Shown here: one piece after another, positions 11,001 to 24,101 of the stretch | How the letters are laid out: every line of letters starts with the position of its first letter | Position numbering within the stretch: the first letter of the stretch is position 1 | NCBI RefSeq assembly: GCF_020382885.2 | Contig: NC_058503.1 | Span: 2,717,110 to 2,781,109, forward strand | Source: Scatophagus argus | Lineage: Eukaryota; Chordata; Actinopteri; Scatophagidae | Length of the DNA: 64,000 nucleotides | Direction of reading: 5' to 3' | Made by a program: the position numbers and the translations under genes | The notes under the pieces: generated by a model | The model's input: only the letters and a program-made list of their open reading frames with translations | Told to the model about the DNA's origin: nothing | Database searches by the model: none

Positions 11001-14000
11001 TCTGTACAAAAATACAGGTGAAATCATTCAATGAGTTCATTTTCTCAGTAAGAAACTCGATAAAGACGGTGGACAGACTCATACGATCATACTATAGACA
11101 GCAGTGGCTGAGTTAAGAAAATGTTCTCCTTGTCCCACTTACAGCGCTAATAATCACAATAATCCCTGGCTCTTTGTCAACCGGTTGCTGGAGTTTCTCA
11201 TGCTTTATTTGAGTATTTCCATGTTAAGCTATAACTGTTCTATAAGTATATAGTTCACATACTTGCACTCCACTACTCTTCTGAGACATGCCATACTTTT
11301 TACTTCTCTTTATATTAATTTAAAGCAATAATGACTAGTTATTTTGAGAATAAGATTTTTAAAAACCTATAATCAGTATATACTGTATAAAAATATGGTC
11401 TAATGGTATGCAGTCAATCAATAAATCATATACAAAATATATGTACACAGATCCCTTCCACACATGTTTTAAAACACACAAGTATGCTCTGTTTGGAATA
11501 ATTTGTGTCAAATTTGGTTTTCTTCATAGTTCAATTTCAAACTTTATAAATGTTTAAAATTAGATCTACTCCTTCGCCATCACTGAAAAATTTGAAATCT
11601 ATGAATAAGTAATAAGTATGAATACATTTTACAGCAAGATATCTCCCACTTCAATGAAAGCTTAATTGTCAGCGTATTGCACTGGATGTTTCAGGTTTCC
11701 GCATCACACTGAGTAAGCTGCATATTGGACCACAGTTACGCACACGTCTTAAGCTAAGATTGAAGGTGAGCACAAAGAAAATTTCTTCCTTCAGCAGCTC
11801 AATGTGAAAATAGCCCTCTGGTATCACACTATGCACAGACATCATTCTGTACATTGAAGCTCCAGATGATGGACCAATAAGCCAAATCCATTTGTGTTTG
11901 GAGTGGGAATTTCATATTAGTTCCATCCATTCAAAACTGCATTTGTAACAATAATCCAGTAATATTGTAAATATTTATTATATTTATGTTTTGCTCAAAA
12001 CAAGGTCTATGGGAGCCATTCTGCCTGTATAATCCGTACTTTTAATTTTCGTATTTTTGACTATTTTCATACTAGTTGAGTGGTTTACATCGTATTGTTA
12101 CTTCTACTGAAGTCATGATTTCACCAACAGTGTGTCATTTTCCTTGTTATCACAACGCATTTCTTACTTTCTTGTGTGTTATTTAACACTTTCCATATTG
12201 TGCAATTTTATCCTTAAATGTCATAGAGAAAAAAATGTCAGCTGACAAATGTCAGAGTTCAGTAAGTCAGCGTGTGGAGGAGGCTGGGGAGGTGGATTGG
12301 TCAAACAAGAGCAAGAGACCAATTTTTGTGTCCTGTGTGAAACCAAAAGACAGTTTTGACTGATTTTAACTTGGGTCAATATGACTCAGTTAACTTATTT
12401 ATCTTATGTTACGTATGTAATATAAGTAAACATATTTTAACCCAAACCACAATTTTTTCATAAAGTTAACCAAGAAGTTTTTCCAATTTGGGTGCTTTGA
12501 CCACTAGACAGTCAATTCCATTCATTCACACAGTGTTAGATTGTAGGAGGGAGTCCTGTTTTGTATGGAAATGCAGTTGCTGTGTGTTCACTGGCAATGT
12601 TTTGTATAACTTATGAAGTGCTAAATTTATGGACAAATAAATTGTAAATTAGAGGTTAAAAGTCCTGCACTGTAAGTGCAGTGTCCATACCAAATTTAGG
12701 CCATAAAATCACTTTGGTTGAGAGAAAGATTTTGATTAAATGATAATCAGGTGAATGCATGATGTCTTATTTCCCAATTCAATTTTCAGTTCAAATCAGT
12801 TGGGCCCTGAGATGACCGTACTTGTTGCCACACAGTTGATTCAAATGTTGTTAAACCTCCTGCACTTGCCCTTGTTTTAATTTACCCTTAATAATCCATT
12901 ATTTACTTTGACCGTGTGTCGTATTGTATGTACATTTGCATAACATTTACATCAGCAGCATCAACAGTCAGATCTGGGCACAAGATTGCTGAAGCAAAAC
13001 TGTGCAATACAGGAAGTGACCTATCAGACTGTACCAAGTGACTGCCACATTATGGGGGGACTAGGACTTCCAGTTTTGAGATTTATTTTTTATTTTATTT
13101 ATTTATTTATTTATTTTGGGTGCTTTGGTTTTCTTTCGTTGTTCCAGTATTCATACCAACTCACTGTTTTGTTTTATTTGTAACTTGGGCAGTATTTCTT
13201 TTGTTTCAAAAATGGTCTTAACAGCCATTATATTTTTCCCCTTTGTAGTCAGTTAATTAGGTCAGGTGTGTTGTGTGTTGTTTATCTGTGTTTTGTGTGT
13301 TTATGTTCACACATGCTGCTTATTTTGTAAAGTGTTTCTTTCATTTTTATGTGAATAAAACTACTTTTTGAAAGTTCACCTGTGGTCTCATCCTTCTCAT
13401 CCTTGCCAGGCAGGTCCCTGACAAGTTAGATATAACCAGTTTTTCTGAAGTGGGTTTAGAGACTGTATGATAAACCAGCCATTCTGTTAAACCACTGATG
13501 AACCTCAGAGTGCCTTCTAAAAGTTCAGCAATACTGTAGAAGGTGTTGCCAAATGGTTAGATTAATATCATTATTATTATTTTTACATACACCTAGTAAT
13601 TTTTAAATCTAAACTGTCTTAACAATTCACATGAATAAAACTGTCAAATTAAAATGCATAATTTCAAGAAGAAGTTCTATTGGAATATCACTACACTGGT
13701 CACCATATAATGAGATAAAGATAAAGATGCAGTGCCACAAAATGGATCAGTTTTTGAAAGGACCAGAAACCAGAGTGACTATCACACCGTCAAAGGAAAT
13801 GAACAAACTTGAAAGAAACTTTGAATATTGCTCTGCAATGTCAGCTTTTCACCCAACACACCACAACTTCACCACATTATTTTCCAGACGCCAACCCAAG
13901 TAACTGAGGCTAACCAGAATATGACAGCTCATACGGGCATAACACATACTTACAGGCCAGTTTGTTGTTTTTCTCATCTTCTCAGAAGGAAGCTCAGAGG

Positions 14001-15230
14001 AAGGCCTGAAGTTACAAAACAGAACCCTTACAATGTATAGCACTATCATGTCCCAAGTCATAAACTCTAGTTCCCATCATTGTTTTTTATCCTCAGAAAT
14101 ACTGCTTCAGATAAGGAAAAACTATCCCCCAAATAACTCTAACCCTAAACTATATGGATTACAAATGTGGGAAACCTCAGGAAGAGCAAGAGAGGACAGA
14201 TTCCTCTCACTGACTGGACAGACCTGAATGCATTAGTTGTCAGATGTACAGAATAGATCAACATAAAAATTATAGCATGGAGATAAACTCCATAGGAAGT
14301 AAGAAAAGTTTTTCGCTGAAAAATAACCACAACAAAACTGACTTATGCTTCAGTTGCTACAAGGGTATACTGTGAGGGGAAAAAATATGTTGTCAGTACT
14401 GACATGTTCAGTATCAAAATTTTGTGACTTGGCAAGTATTCTCATTATATTAATAGAAAACAATTTGTATTTTCTAGTTTAGTAGTATGTAAACAATAAA
14501 ACGATATAAACTACAGTATCTATCTATCTATCCATTTATAAGAAAGACAAAGAAATAGACAAAGAAAAACTGCCAATTTTCTCAGAACCTGGACCTATTA
14601 CAATGTTAGCTTCAAAAATTTCACCTTCTATTGATCATTTAACTGACCACTGTCAACTTAAGACTTGACAGTGTTTTATTTATTTATTTGGCCTTTTGGT
14701 CTATGAATGTACTAGAATATAATAGTGGCATCATATTTGACAGTTTGACAGTCAGCATTCATGGTACGGGGGATTGCAGGACCCTGGGATTTCACATACT
14801 TTATCAAACTATTGGAACTATTTTAGGATTTTATGATAAAGTTGTGCCCCTAACACGTCAATTCTCAAATTTTCCATAGAGTTAAACAAAATTATAATAT
14901 TTCCTGTTGTACAGGAAGTGGTTTGATTTACATTTCTTTTTGTCTAGTAAAAGAGAAAAACTCAATTGCATGACGAATGTTCACAACAGGAAAATGTTAC
15001 ACCCACAGAAACTAGAGAAACGACAGCACAGTTGATCACCGGAGAGTACACAGGCGTGACAACCATCACAGAAGAACAGAATTAGGTTAGATCAGCAACC
15101 CCAAATGTTCCTCTTCCTGTTTAGCCAAGAGCTCAGCAACAAAATGAGCTGTTCCAGATTGTGATGGTGGTTAACATTGCTGGCAGTAATCTCTTTTCAT
15201 CACAGTGCCAGAAGGAGCAGAAACGCTGAG
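11000..15230. other. gene-poor interval upstream of the CD28-like gene
   Basis: AT-rich sequence with several short chance ORFs and low-complexity tracts: TTTA repeats near 13083-13117 and TATC units near 14519-14533. A stretch at 13260-13430 resembles an LTR end (an AATAAAAC signal followed by a pyrimidine-rich segment), but no terminal TG...CA pair or target duplication was found. No exon is supported. The last few hundred bases probably hold the CD28-like promoter. Confidence 0.4.
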
Positions 15231-16671
15231 ATGACAGCTTCCAGCTTCAACTTCATCGTCTTAACAATTCATCTGAGCTTCATCCTACACTCAAGCCATG
15301 GTAGGACTCTCCATTTTACCAACTACTGACTTTAGTAATTTGCACAGATATTTTATATATGTATTTATTGTATGATATGATAACAATATGACCAATAATA
15401 ATAATTCAGCTAATGATTCAATGAGACTAATCTGATTAGCCACTGGTTTGCATACACTGAACTGAACTGAGCTGAACTGCTTGCATATTTGTTGTCAGAG
15501 AATTTCAAGTGAAGTCAGCTGCAAGTATAAAGTACAAATCAGTATTTTAAAAGAAGAGGATCATGAAGTGCAGACTGAAAACATTTTACCAGTTAATTTC
15601 ACTTCTTAAATGACATCTGGAATAATAATAAAAATCATTTAGTTTTTTTTTTTTTAAATATACTGTATATCTACCTGAATCCTTTTCATTCCTCAGGTTT
15701 TGAGGTGATGCAGCCACAGCATCGGACTGTAAACTCAGATGGATCAGCATCGATCAGCTGTGAACACACTGCAAACATCACCTCTGTCGAAGATGTTCAG
15801 CTTAGCGCCATAGCACCGTATGTATCTAAGAGTGTCTAAGTATCTAAGAATACTACATTACAAAGTAAAAGTCCATAATTACATAATTAACTATAAGTAT
15901 TACTAGCCAAATGTGCTTTGAACATCCAGTATATTGTGTATAATGTACAATGATTCTTTTCACAGTGTTGTATCATTATAAAATATTATTTTAATATAAT
16001 ATTATGAATGTTCCTTTTAATTTACCTAATACATGAAAGTTAGATAAAAAATGTAACTGAGAGCATTTTAATGTTGTGGTTCATCAATTTTCAGCCAATT
16101 TCAGATAGAACTGGATATAACTGTATAACACTGCATATAAATTAATCTAATGAGTTAAGTACAACTATGTCAAAATCTTACAGATTTTTAGTAAATGTAC
16201 TTAGTTACCATCTTCCAATGGGTATCAATCTTCTTATCTAAATCTTGGCAAAGTGAATAAGTGCTCTATCAAAAACACTGAATTATTCCTATAATTTATC
16301 AGCTAACAATTAACATCAACATCACAGACTGGAGACATGGTGATGGAAGAGACCTTGTCCAATACGTCTTTGTTTATTCTCAGAACAGGGAGACGAACTA
16401 TACTCTGTCAAAAGGGGATGGAGAACTGTAAGAACATTATCATGCATCAAGAGAACCTCAACAAGTTCCTCTTCATTATACTCAATATTGGGCCAGAAGC
16501 CATGGACATGAAATACGAGTGTGAGTTCACTGTGAAAAAAGATGATCTAGATTACACCACGACAGGAGCACCAACCATACTGTTGCCAGGTAAGTTTGAC
16601 ATTTTGGAATATTTGTAGTGCCTTTCTAAATACTAACCAATGAAGAAATCAGGTGAATCTCCCTCTCTCCT

Positions 16672-16727
<56 letters not shown>

Positions 16728-18902
16728 ACCGGTCAAGGCAGATGGCCGCCCATCTTGAGCCGGGGTCTGCTCTGAGGTTTCTGCCTTCTAAAAGGCAGTT
16801 TTTCCTCGCCACTGTCGCCAAGTGCTTGCTCAAGGGGGAATGTTGGGTTCTCTATTTACAATTTAATTAAAGAGTTTGGTCTAGACCTGCTCTAATTGGA
16901 AAGGGTCATGAGATAACTTTTGTTGTGAATTGGTGCTATATAAATAAACAGAATTGAATTGAAACTGAATCTCCTTTCATATTCTCTACATTCTTTTAAA
17001 TATCACTGTGATTTACCTTTTTATTTGTAATTACTCAATAGAATATTTATTTGTATTTTTTTAATGTTTGCTCCCTGTATGAAATTCAGAACTCTCGTAG
17101 TTCATTGTTAATGTTTTGAAATTTAACAGGGAGCTGTGTTTGTGCTCAGTGTAAAAGCTTTGTCAAGCACATCGATATTGTAATTGTGTATAAAGGTAGT
17201 ACAAACATGAAACGGTCTGACAATGTTTTTATTAGGTCAAAAGGAAGGAGTCAGCGCATTTTCTCCATGTCCTCCTTCTCCTTCTGTTCCTCCTCCTCAG
17301 CCTCAGGATCAGCTAAGATGGATTATAATTGGTCTGCTGGCTCTGATGCTCATCTACAGCTGCATCATCACCTCCTTTTACATCAGACTACGGGTGATTA
17401 TATGTCTTACTCAAACTTAGTAGTGGAATGTATCTGTCACCCAAAATTTCTGATAAATTGAAGGGTGAAACTAAAAAAAAAATCTCCTATGCCTTACGGT
17501 AAACTCTTTTAAATGCTCTGAGATTAGCTGGAAAATGCATTGTCACAAAGCTGAAAACAGGGCTGTGAAAGCTGACAAAATTAGAAGTACATGGTTCTCA
17601 CAGGACAGCCACAAGACAAACATAGAAAATGATCCAGTGCTTTAGATTAACCTATCCAATAGTACATAAAGTACTCAAAATGAGCACTACCACAAGATGC
17701 ACGTTTATGCGTCAGTAATATTAATCGAAAAACGTCATCTCACTCATATGTTTGTCTGGATGTCTCTGTGTAATTCTCTCATCCTTAAAGCATTACTAAG
17801 AATACAGTAAAACACAAGAAGTGCCTGAAAAATTCATGCCTGCACTTCAGGAATCTTGGACAGTGTTGATGATGATGCTGTGCAGCACAAGAAAATCATA
17901 CACCTGACCCAAACCAAGACACATAGTTGATAGTTGTCTCTAATGTAGACTTCACAAGCTTTTAAAACTAAATCGTCAAAGCAAAATGGGCTGAGTCACT
18001 CCCTAGCCTTTTCACTGAGCACCTCCAGCATTTCACTGTTGCTCAGTGCTCTTTCCAGATGTCTCTGCACACACAGATGGACAGCACACCACTCACACTT
18101 GTTTACAGTGGCTGTTGTTGGAGACCTTAGGTACCTTCAGTCCATTAAATAACAGTGTCCTGCAGAGGCTATCACAACAGTGGTGGCTGATATAAAGGGG
18201 AGCATAGCAGTCACACTGCACATTGCGCATATTACATATTATAAATATGATCTACTACTTTGAAAGAAATATGTTAAACAATGCCAAGGCAATAACTTAT
18301 GCACTAAGATAGAGGCATTCAAACACAAACAAATCTCAAAACAGTGGCTGCAGTTTATCAATATCATTATCAATTAGGCTTCATCAGAGCCTAATCTTGA
18401 AAGAAAGGGCCATTAATGAGCTCAAGTAAATAAATAAAAATAAAAGCTTTGACCAGAGCCAGTGTTAGGAAAGTAGTAGTTAGGAAGTAAAGTAAATAGT
18501 TTCTTTCCTTTTAAGGCCCCAAAACTGTTTGTAGGCATCACACCACATTTTTCGTGGTTTCGTGGTTTCGTGGTAGTTTTTCTCCCCAACACTGACCATA
18601 ACAAATATAACTAGTACCCTTTTCTGCTACTGACTCATTTAGTTTTAGAAACCTTCTATGAACCTGTCTGCACATATGGTACAAGACCTGCACTGGTTGT
18701 CTGTAACATTGCATTGGAAATAATTCCTTCTCAGCAGTGCTGTGGGCTTATTGACCTATATATGAGCAAGAAAAGAAAACACTAAAAAATGTGCCCTGTC
18801 TGTGTGTTTCAGGTCAGCAGCAACGATCCTGAGAACTCCACCTATGTAGTAATGAGGAAAGCTCCTCTGCAAAGATATCCTCCTGACATTTACTGTGGCT
18901 AG
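15231..18902 (+). CDS. cd28: CD28-like T-cell co-stimulatory receptor, five exons
   Basis: Exons: 15231-15300, 15697-15817, 16384-16589, 17236-17393, 18813-18902; GT-AG throughout, 645 nt, 214 residues plus stop. Exon 1 is a signal peptide. Exons 2 and 3 form an Ig V domain with cysteines at about 45, 72, 79 and 110, the CD28-family four-cysteine pattern. Exon 4 gives a proline-rich stalk with Cys144 and a transmembrane helix (about 161-181). The 29-residue tail contains STYVVM (tyrosine 196), a YxxM motif of the kind that recruits PI3-kinase in CD28, CTLA4 and ICOS. The YPPP loop is missing: the sequence after the last V-domain cysteine reads EFTVKKDDLDYTTTG. I chose the exon 3 start at 16384 because a pyrimidine-rich acceptor there restores the frame and the domain; an acceptor at 16328 does not. 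It may be CD28 or a diverged ICOS-like member. Confidence 0.8.
16665..16965 (+). mobile_element. L2-type LINE 3' end in intron 3 of the CD28-like gene
   Basis: Plus-strand copy of the repeat at 1-250, beginning with a CT tract (about 16672-16720) and ending with the AATTGAATTGAA tail that marks these insertions. It lies inside the intron between exons 3 (ends 16589) and 4 (starts 17236) and has no effect on the coding exons. It suggests that LINE retroposition into this locus is fairly recent. Confidence 0.65.
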
Positions 18903-20880
18903 TTGATTCACATTTCCTCTCTACTAGCCTCACGATGAATGCAATGAGAGGGAAACCATGGACATCCCAGGAGGAAACTAGCAACCCCAATGATGCTGCT
19001 TTATTTATGAAACTGGCATCATAGTCTCGATCATTTCTTCTAAATGACTTTCTAATTCATGTCTCTTTTTCTACATGAGGGGAAGCATTACTGAAGATAA
19101 ACAGCAGAGTGAGACAAAGACTGTCTAAAGGCTGACTACTGTGCTGTCTGTCAGGGTGCATCTGCTAAGCTCTGCTTTTACAATTGAATGCAATAAGCCA
19201 TCATAATATTATCCATTATATATTATACTGTATACATGAATATGTACACTTAATTGTTAATCTTAACCTTTTTCAGTCAAGCATCAAACTTATCTATATA
19301 ATACTTACACAATAGATTTTATGTATAACCTGTTCAGCCTGAATCTTTAACACTGGAACTTCACTAAAATTTGTCTGATTCATGCTGGGACCGAGCTAAC
19401 TGTTAGCTCAAAGCAGCTCCCCATGTGCTTTGCTGACCTTGCAACACTGAGAATAATACATACAATAACAACAGGATAACACCAGGAAAACAGAGAATCT
19501 GAGGATATCCCTTACATTTTTACTATAAGTGACAATTCAACTCAGTTTTGTTGATTTCCACTGTGAATTTAATGTATTTTATTTTAAAATTTACATTTAG
19601 AATTTCTTTTTTCTTTGGTCACCTTACTGTTTATGCTCTATACTCACATTACACTGTTATTGCTGTTATTATTTTTGTTTTTTGTTTTTTTAATTTTATC
19701 ATACATTTTTACTGGCCACTGCAGGAAGCGGTCTGATCTCTGGTCTCTGTCCAGTCCCTAGAAACCACCTTGAGCTTTACTCGATGCAATGGAAGCAATT
19801 CTTGAACATAGTAATGCATCTCACTCATTCCTCAGCGGATGGGCCTCATCCTCGATTGGAGGTTCTTCAGTGTGGAAAGAAAGCTGAGACCTGCACAGTG
19901 TGAGTCTGGCCCAAAGTGATTCTGCTGCTTAAATAATATAGCAGGCACAAGAAAGGAGGATAATAAATAAATGCATACATACCTGAAATGAGGATGGCCT
20001 CTCCAACCTTGCCTATTGCTGCTGGTCAGCAACAGGAAGTGAGATGGCATCACATGTATCAACTAGTTTGTCTGATTTGTTTTGATGAATATTCTGTTTA
20101 AGTCACCTTTCATTTTATCAATAAAAAGAAAAAGGACAACCCTATCCACATTTATCCTTCCTAACTAAAAACTAAAAATGTTAAATATGTAGACATGACA
20201 GCCGTTCATCCGAAATTATGCATGTTTGAGGCCCACAACAAGAACACATGCATGTTTAACCACATTTCCACATTGTCTTAAAATACAGGTATGAGTAAGA
20301 GCATCAAACATGATTGAAGGACAGCTGAAGGTTGTATTTTAGATGTAACGCTGACAATCGACAACAATAGGAGACATTGGCAGTCTTATAGATATTAAAA
20401 TATACTGTAAAGATACAAGACAATGTCACCTACCATTTATTGATTTGAGAATTTTAAACTTTTCAGTACACGACTTTAGTCACCTTTGCCTCACAGGAAG
20501 AAGGTACAGCAGTAGTATTTAAAGAATAACACAAAATTTAGATTTAGATTTATATAGGAGGCAAAATAGCATACACACACAAATAACATCTTTTTAAAAA
20601 TTACATTTTAAGGATTAAAGAAGTTTAACATCTGCTGATCAACCACTCTCTGCAGCAGGATTTAGTCCAGATACATGTAAACACATAGGCAGACAACTTT
20701 TCTCATTGTGATTTTGTGAAACAACGATCAACAACAAAAGCAGTACGTAAGTAGTGCCTGACAGCATATTAATTGGTGACATTGCAAAGGTGTTAGTGAA
20801 GGTGTGGAGCTGCCTGAGGTGAAATGAAAGGGCATCTTGCCATTTTATGGGATTAGAATCCTGCCATAATCTGAAACCGA
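18903..20880. other. 3' flank of the CD28-like gene, no further gene seen
   Basis: It probably contains the 3' untranslated region of the CD28-like transcript. AATAAA-type signals occur far downstream (for example near 20119), but none is at a typical distance, so the transcript end is undecided. No coding exon, RNA gene or clear repeat was recognised. Confidence 0.4.
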
Positions 20881-20884
20881 AAGA

Positions 20885-21640
20885 AAACATTTTGAAACCT
20901 TGAAAGTCAGTATTTTAATATTTAAAACCTGAAATAAAGTTTTGCAAGTCTGAAAATAAGTTTTGAAACCTTGAAAAGCATTTTGAGTCTGAAGAGTTTG
21001 AATGTCTGCAAGCATAATTTTGCATTTGAATTTTTATTTTTCATAAGTGCAACATGCATATTACACGCATGAGTTTCAGCTTCACATTTTCCGAGATTCA
21101 AACCTCTTGTTGCACCCTTGCTGTTTTTAAGTATACATTTTCTGAGTTTCAAATATGGCATTGTTGTCCCACCACATTGGTTTGCAAAATACTTTTGAAA
21201 CCTTGTAATATTAGATCTGAAAACTTCTGTGTGCATGTTTGCAATAAAAGTTTTGAAACATTGAAACTTGAGTTTTGAAATGTTAAAATCTTCTGCAAAC
21301 ATCATTTTGTATGTGAGCTCTGGGTGCAACACTGGTTTTTGTTTTTGCAAAGTTTCAAACCTCCCATTAACAACAAACTGTGCTATTTTCACCCTCACGT
21401 TTTCAGAGTTTCAAATGTGTCACTGTTCTCCCACTCCATTAGGTTTGCAATAAAAGTGCTGAATGGTGTAAACCTGAGGCTTTTCGGAGTTTCATCCACA
21501 CCGCTGCGAGGCTGCGATCACGTGATCACGTGATCACAGTGACACATTTGAAACTCTGAAAATGTGAGGGTGAAAACAGCATTCTTTGTTGTTAATGGGA
21601 GGTTTGAAACTCTGCAAAAACAAAAACCAGTGTTTTTCAC
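20885..21640. repeat. inverted-repeat block with multiple TTTGAAAC units
   Basis: About 100 bases at 21330-21430 are repeated in reverse complement at 21533-21635; for example CAAACCTCCCATTAACAAC on one side matches GTTGTTAATGGGAGGTTTG on the other. The left flank (20885-21330) holds further diverged units built on TTTGAAACCTTGAAA and GTTTCAAA in both orientations. The spacer includes a short palindromic run of GATCACGT units at about 21517-21536. The 158-codon minus-strand frame here is a by-product of the repeat. It could be a long foldback (MITE-like) element; no target duplication was identified. Confidence 0.65.
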
Positions 21641-22001
21641 TAGAGAAATAGATCTGGTTGACCTGCTAGCAGTAATTTGTCGGCCTAGGTGGCACTATGG
21701 CTATGACTGAATATGACATGTAAATGTCCACAGGTTGGGAGTCTTATCAAATGTTTTCAGAAGATTAGACGGTATATTTGAGATACAGTAACTTTCGGTT
21801 TCATGGCAAAACATGGAAATTCAGTGCCTCACTAAGGACAGGCCATTCATTGAAAACTTTCAAGCTTAATCTCTATGGTTAAGGTCTTTCATACGCACTA
21901 CAATTAAATTGGAGGTGGATTGGATTACCAGCTGCAAGAAAGCTTAGTTGGTGCTTGGGCCCTAATGACATTCACAAATAGAGACCTCTTAAGACTGTTA
22001 A

Positions 22002-22665
22002 TGTCAAGCTGGGGCTCGGAGCAGGACTCAGATGCAGAGATTCAAGTTACAAGATCAGCCTTTATTATTGAAGTCTGAGACAATACCTCTTGGCAGAGTG
22101 AAGAAACAAAGAGGCTATGTAAATTACCTGGCGTGAGTTCTTCTCTAGAAGAGAACCCACGGCTACGAAACATTAACAAAAGTAACGAAGAAACGAAAAC
22201 AGGCTATAAGAATTTACGGAACAGAAAACGCTCCCAAAGGAGGAATAATACTTCTATCTATGAACCAAAAATCGAAAACTCACTAAACAAAAGATCAACA
22301 ATAAAAAAATCACTCTTAAGGAGAAAAAAATCTAAGTCTAAACCTAACTAGTAACTAAGCTGAGCTATGAAAAGGTGCAACAAAAGATCACTCTAAACAG
22401 AGGATTGAACAAAGAGCATCTTGACAAGATTCTGTGGCTATGACGAGATTTGCTGACGTGATCATAGTGGGAAACGCAGACTTTTTGAACACATGAGGGT
22501 AATGGCAAACAGATGGAAACAATCAGGTAATCGGGAAGACAATCAGACTGGAGACATGAGGAAGGGCAAGTGACCTGAAACGAGAGGAGAGTTACACTTC
22601 AAAATAAAACAGGAAATGACGAGACAAAAACCCAAAACAAGACAATACCTCACCGCTGTGTGACA
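22002..22665 (-). mobile_element. solo LTR with 5-bp target duplication
   Basis: The segment begins TGTCAAGC and ends GTGTGACA, so its ends are the inverted pair TGTCA/TGACA. It is flanked on both sides by GTTAA (21997-22001 and 22666-22670), the 5-bp duplication expected from a retroviral-type integrase. No internal coding sequence is present, so it is probably a solo LTR left by recombination. The likely orientation is minus, judged by an AATAAA-type signal read on the reverse strand near 22060. A related copy starts at 63838. Confidence 0.75.
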
Positions 22666-23785
22666 GTTAAGATTGAGCATGATCACCTCCTAGGAAAGTA
22701 GGGAAGGTATACCAAGTTTGAGCACTAGCACTTTTTCATACATTGAGTTATTTATAATCTTTTTCTATGCAGATTAAAAATGAAGACTTTTGAATTTTGA
22801 CTTACTGTTTACGACAAAGCAACACTTCATGCATTTACAGGGGTAAGCACACAAACTATTTATTGCTTGGGAATATAAGAATAGGTTAAGATTATTTCCA
22901 GTTGGGTATAAGGGGCCGGGGTAAGCAAGGAGAGTTACCAGCAGTGGCAAGGAAAAACTTCCTTTTAAAAGGCAGAAACCTCGGAACAGACCCTGGCTCA
23001 TTGTGGGCGGCCATCTGCCTAGACCGGTTGGGTTGTGTGTGAGAGAGAGTGGGAGGAGGGGAGAGATAGAGATGCATAGCAATAGCGATAATGACAGAGT
23101 ATTGGAAATATAAAAAAAACAATATTAGCAATGATGCTAGTAGTTATGATGATAGTAGTTAGCATGTGTGTGTGTGATTGTCTGTCTTTGTGTGTCAGCC
23201 CTGCGATTGACTGGCGACCAGTCCAGGATGTACTCCGCCTCTTTCCCATAGTCAGCTGGGATAGGCTCCAGTCCCCCCGCGACCCTGACGGGTAAGTGGT
23301 ATAGAAAATGGATGGATGGATGGAATGATGATAGTAATAGTAGTAGCAATATTAGTAATAATAACAATGTAGAAATATAGCAGGTGGCAATAACAGTTGT
23401 TGGTGTCAAGCAGGACCGCACCAGGATCCATGGCAACCTGGGGGACAAGAAAGCACAAAGACTCTGGGGAAGAAGTCAAGTTAGTGACATGCATTGATGG
23501 GTGGTGGAATGTATATGGAAAGAGAATTAGAGGAGGAGAGAGAAGCTCAGTGCATCATGGGAGATCCCCCAGCAGTCTAAGCCTATAGCAGCATAAATAG
23601 GGGCCAGCCTGGGCCAGTTCTAACTGTAAGCTTTACCAAAAAGGAAATTAAGTCCACTCTTGAACATACAGAGGGTCTCTGCCCCCCAGACTGAGACCGA
23701 AAGATGATTCCATAGGAAGGGAGCTTGATAACTAAAGGCTCTGGTTCCCAATCTACTTTTGGTGACTGTAAGAACCACAAGTTTG

Positions 23786-24101
23786 CGGGCAGCCGTGGCC
23801 TAGAGGTTGGAGAAGCGGCTTGCGATCGGAAGGTCACTGGTTTGATTCCAAAGGAAAAATTTGAGTGTGGTGGAGTGATAATGTCCCCACCCCCCATTAG
23901 CTGGCTGATGTGCCCTTGAGCAAGGCACTTAACCCCCAATATATGCTCCCTGGGCGCTTGATGCAGCCCACTGCTCCTGTCTGTTTCACTGCATGTTGCA
24001 TGTTGCATGTGTGTGTGTTTCAATCAGTGATGGGTTAAATGCAGAGAAGTAATTTCCTAGGTTGGGATTAATAAAGAAACTTAAAAAAAATAAAATAAAG
24101 T
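23786..24101 (+). mobile_element. tRNA-derived SINE
   Basis: It starts with a tRNA-like head (GGGCAGCCGTGGCCTAGAGG, an A-box-like segment) and has a B box, GGTTTGATTCC, at about 23838-23848. A conserved body (CCCTTGAGCAAGGCACTTAACCCC) and an A-rich 3' end follow. The same body occurs in the SINEs at 38174 and 44558. It lies inside the L2-type LINE, so it inserted later. Confidence 0.7.

Noticed and set aside
16328-16383. Upstream extension of CD28-like exon 3
   Set aside because: The frame is open to 16328, but an acceptor there does not match the phase of the exon 2 donor. The strong pyrimidine tract and AG at 16381-16383 restore phase and domain.
20922-21398. 158-codon minus-strand ORF
   Set aside because: Built from repeated FETLQK/FKTF-like units that follow the TTTGAAAC repeat. 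The composition shows the repeat, not a protein.
23786-24101. Possible tRNA gene
   Set aside because: The A and B boxes belong to a SINE head: a SINE body and A-rich tail follow, and no cloverleaf was recognised. The same applies to 38174-38401 and 44558-44828.
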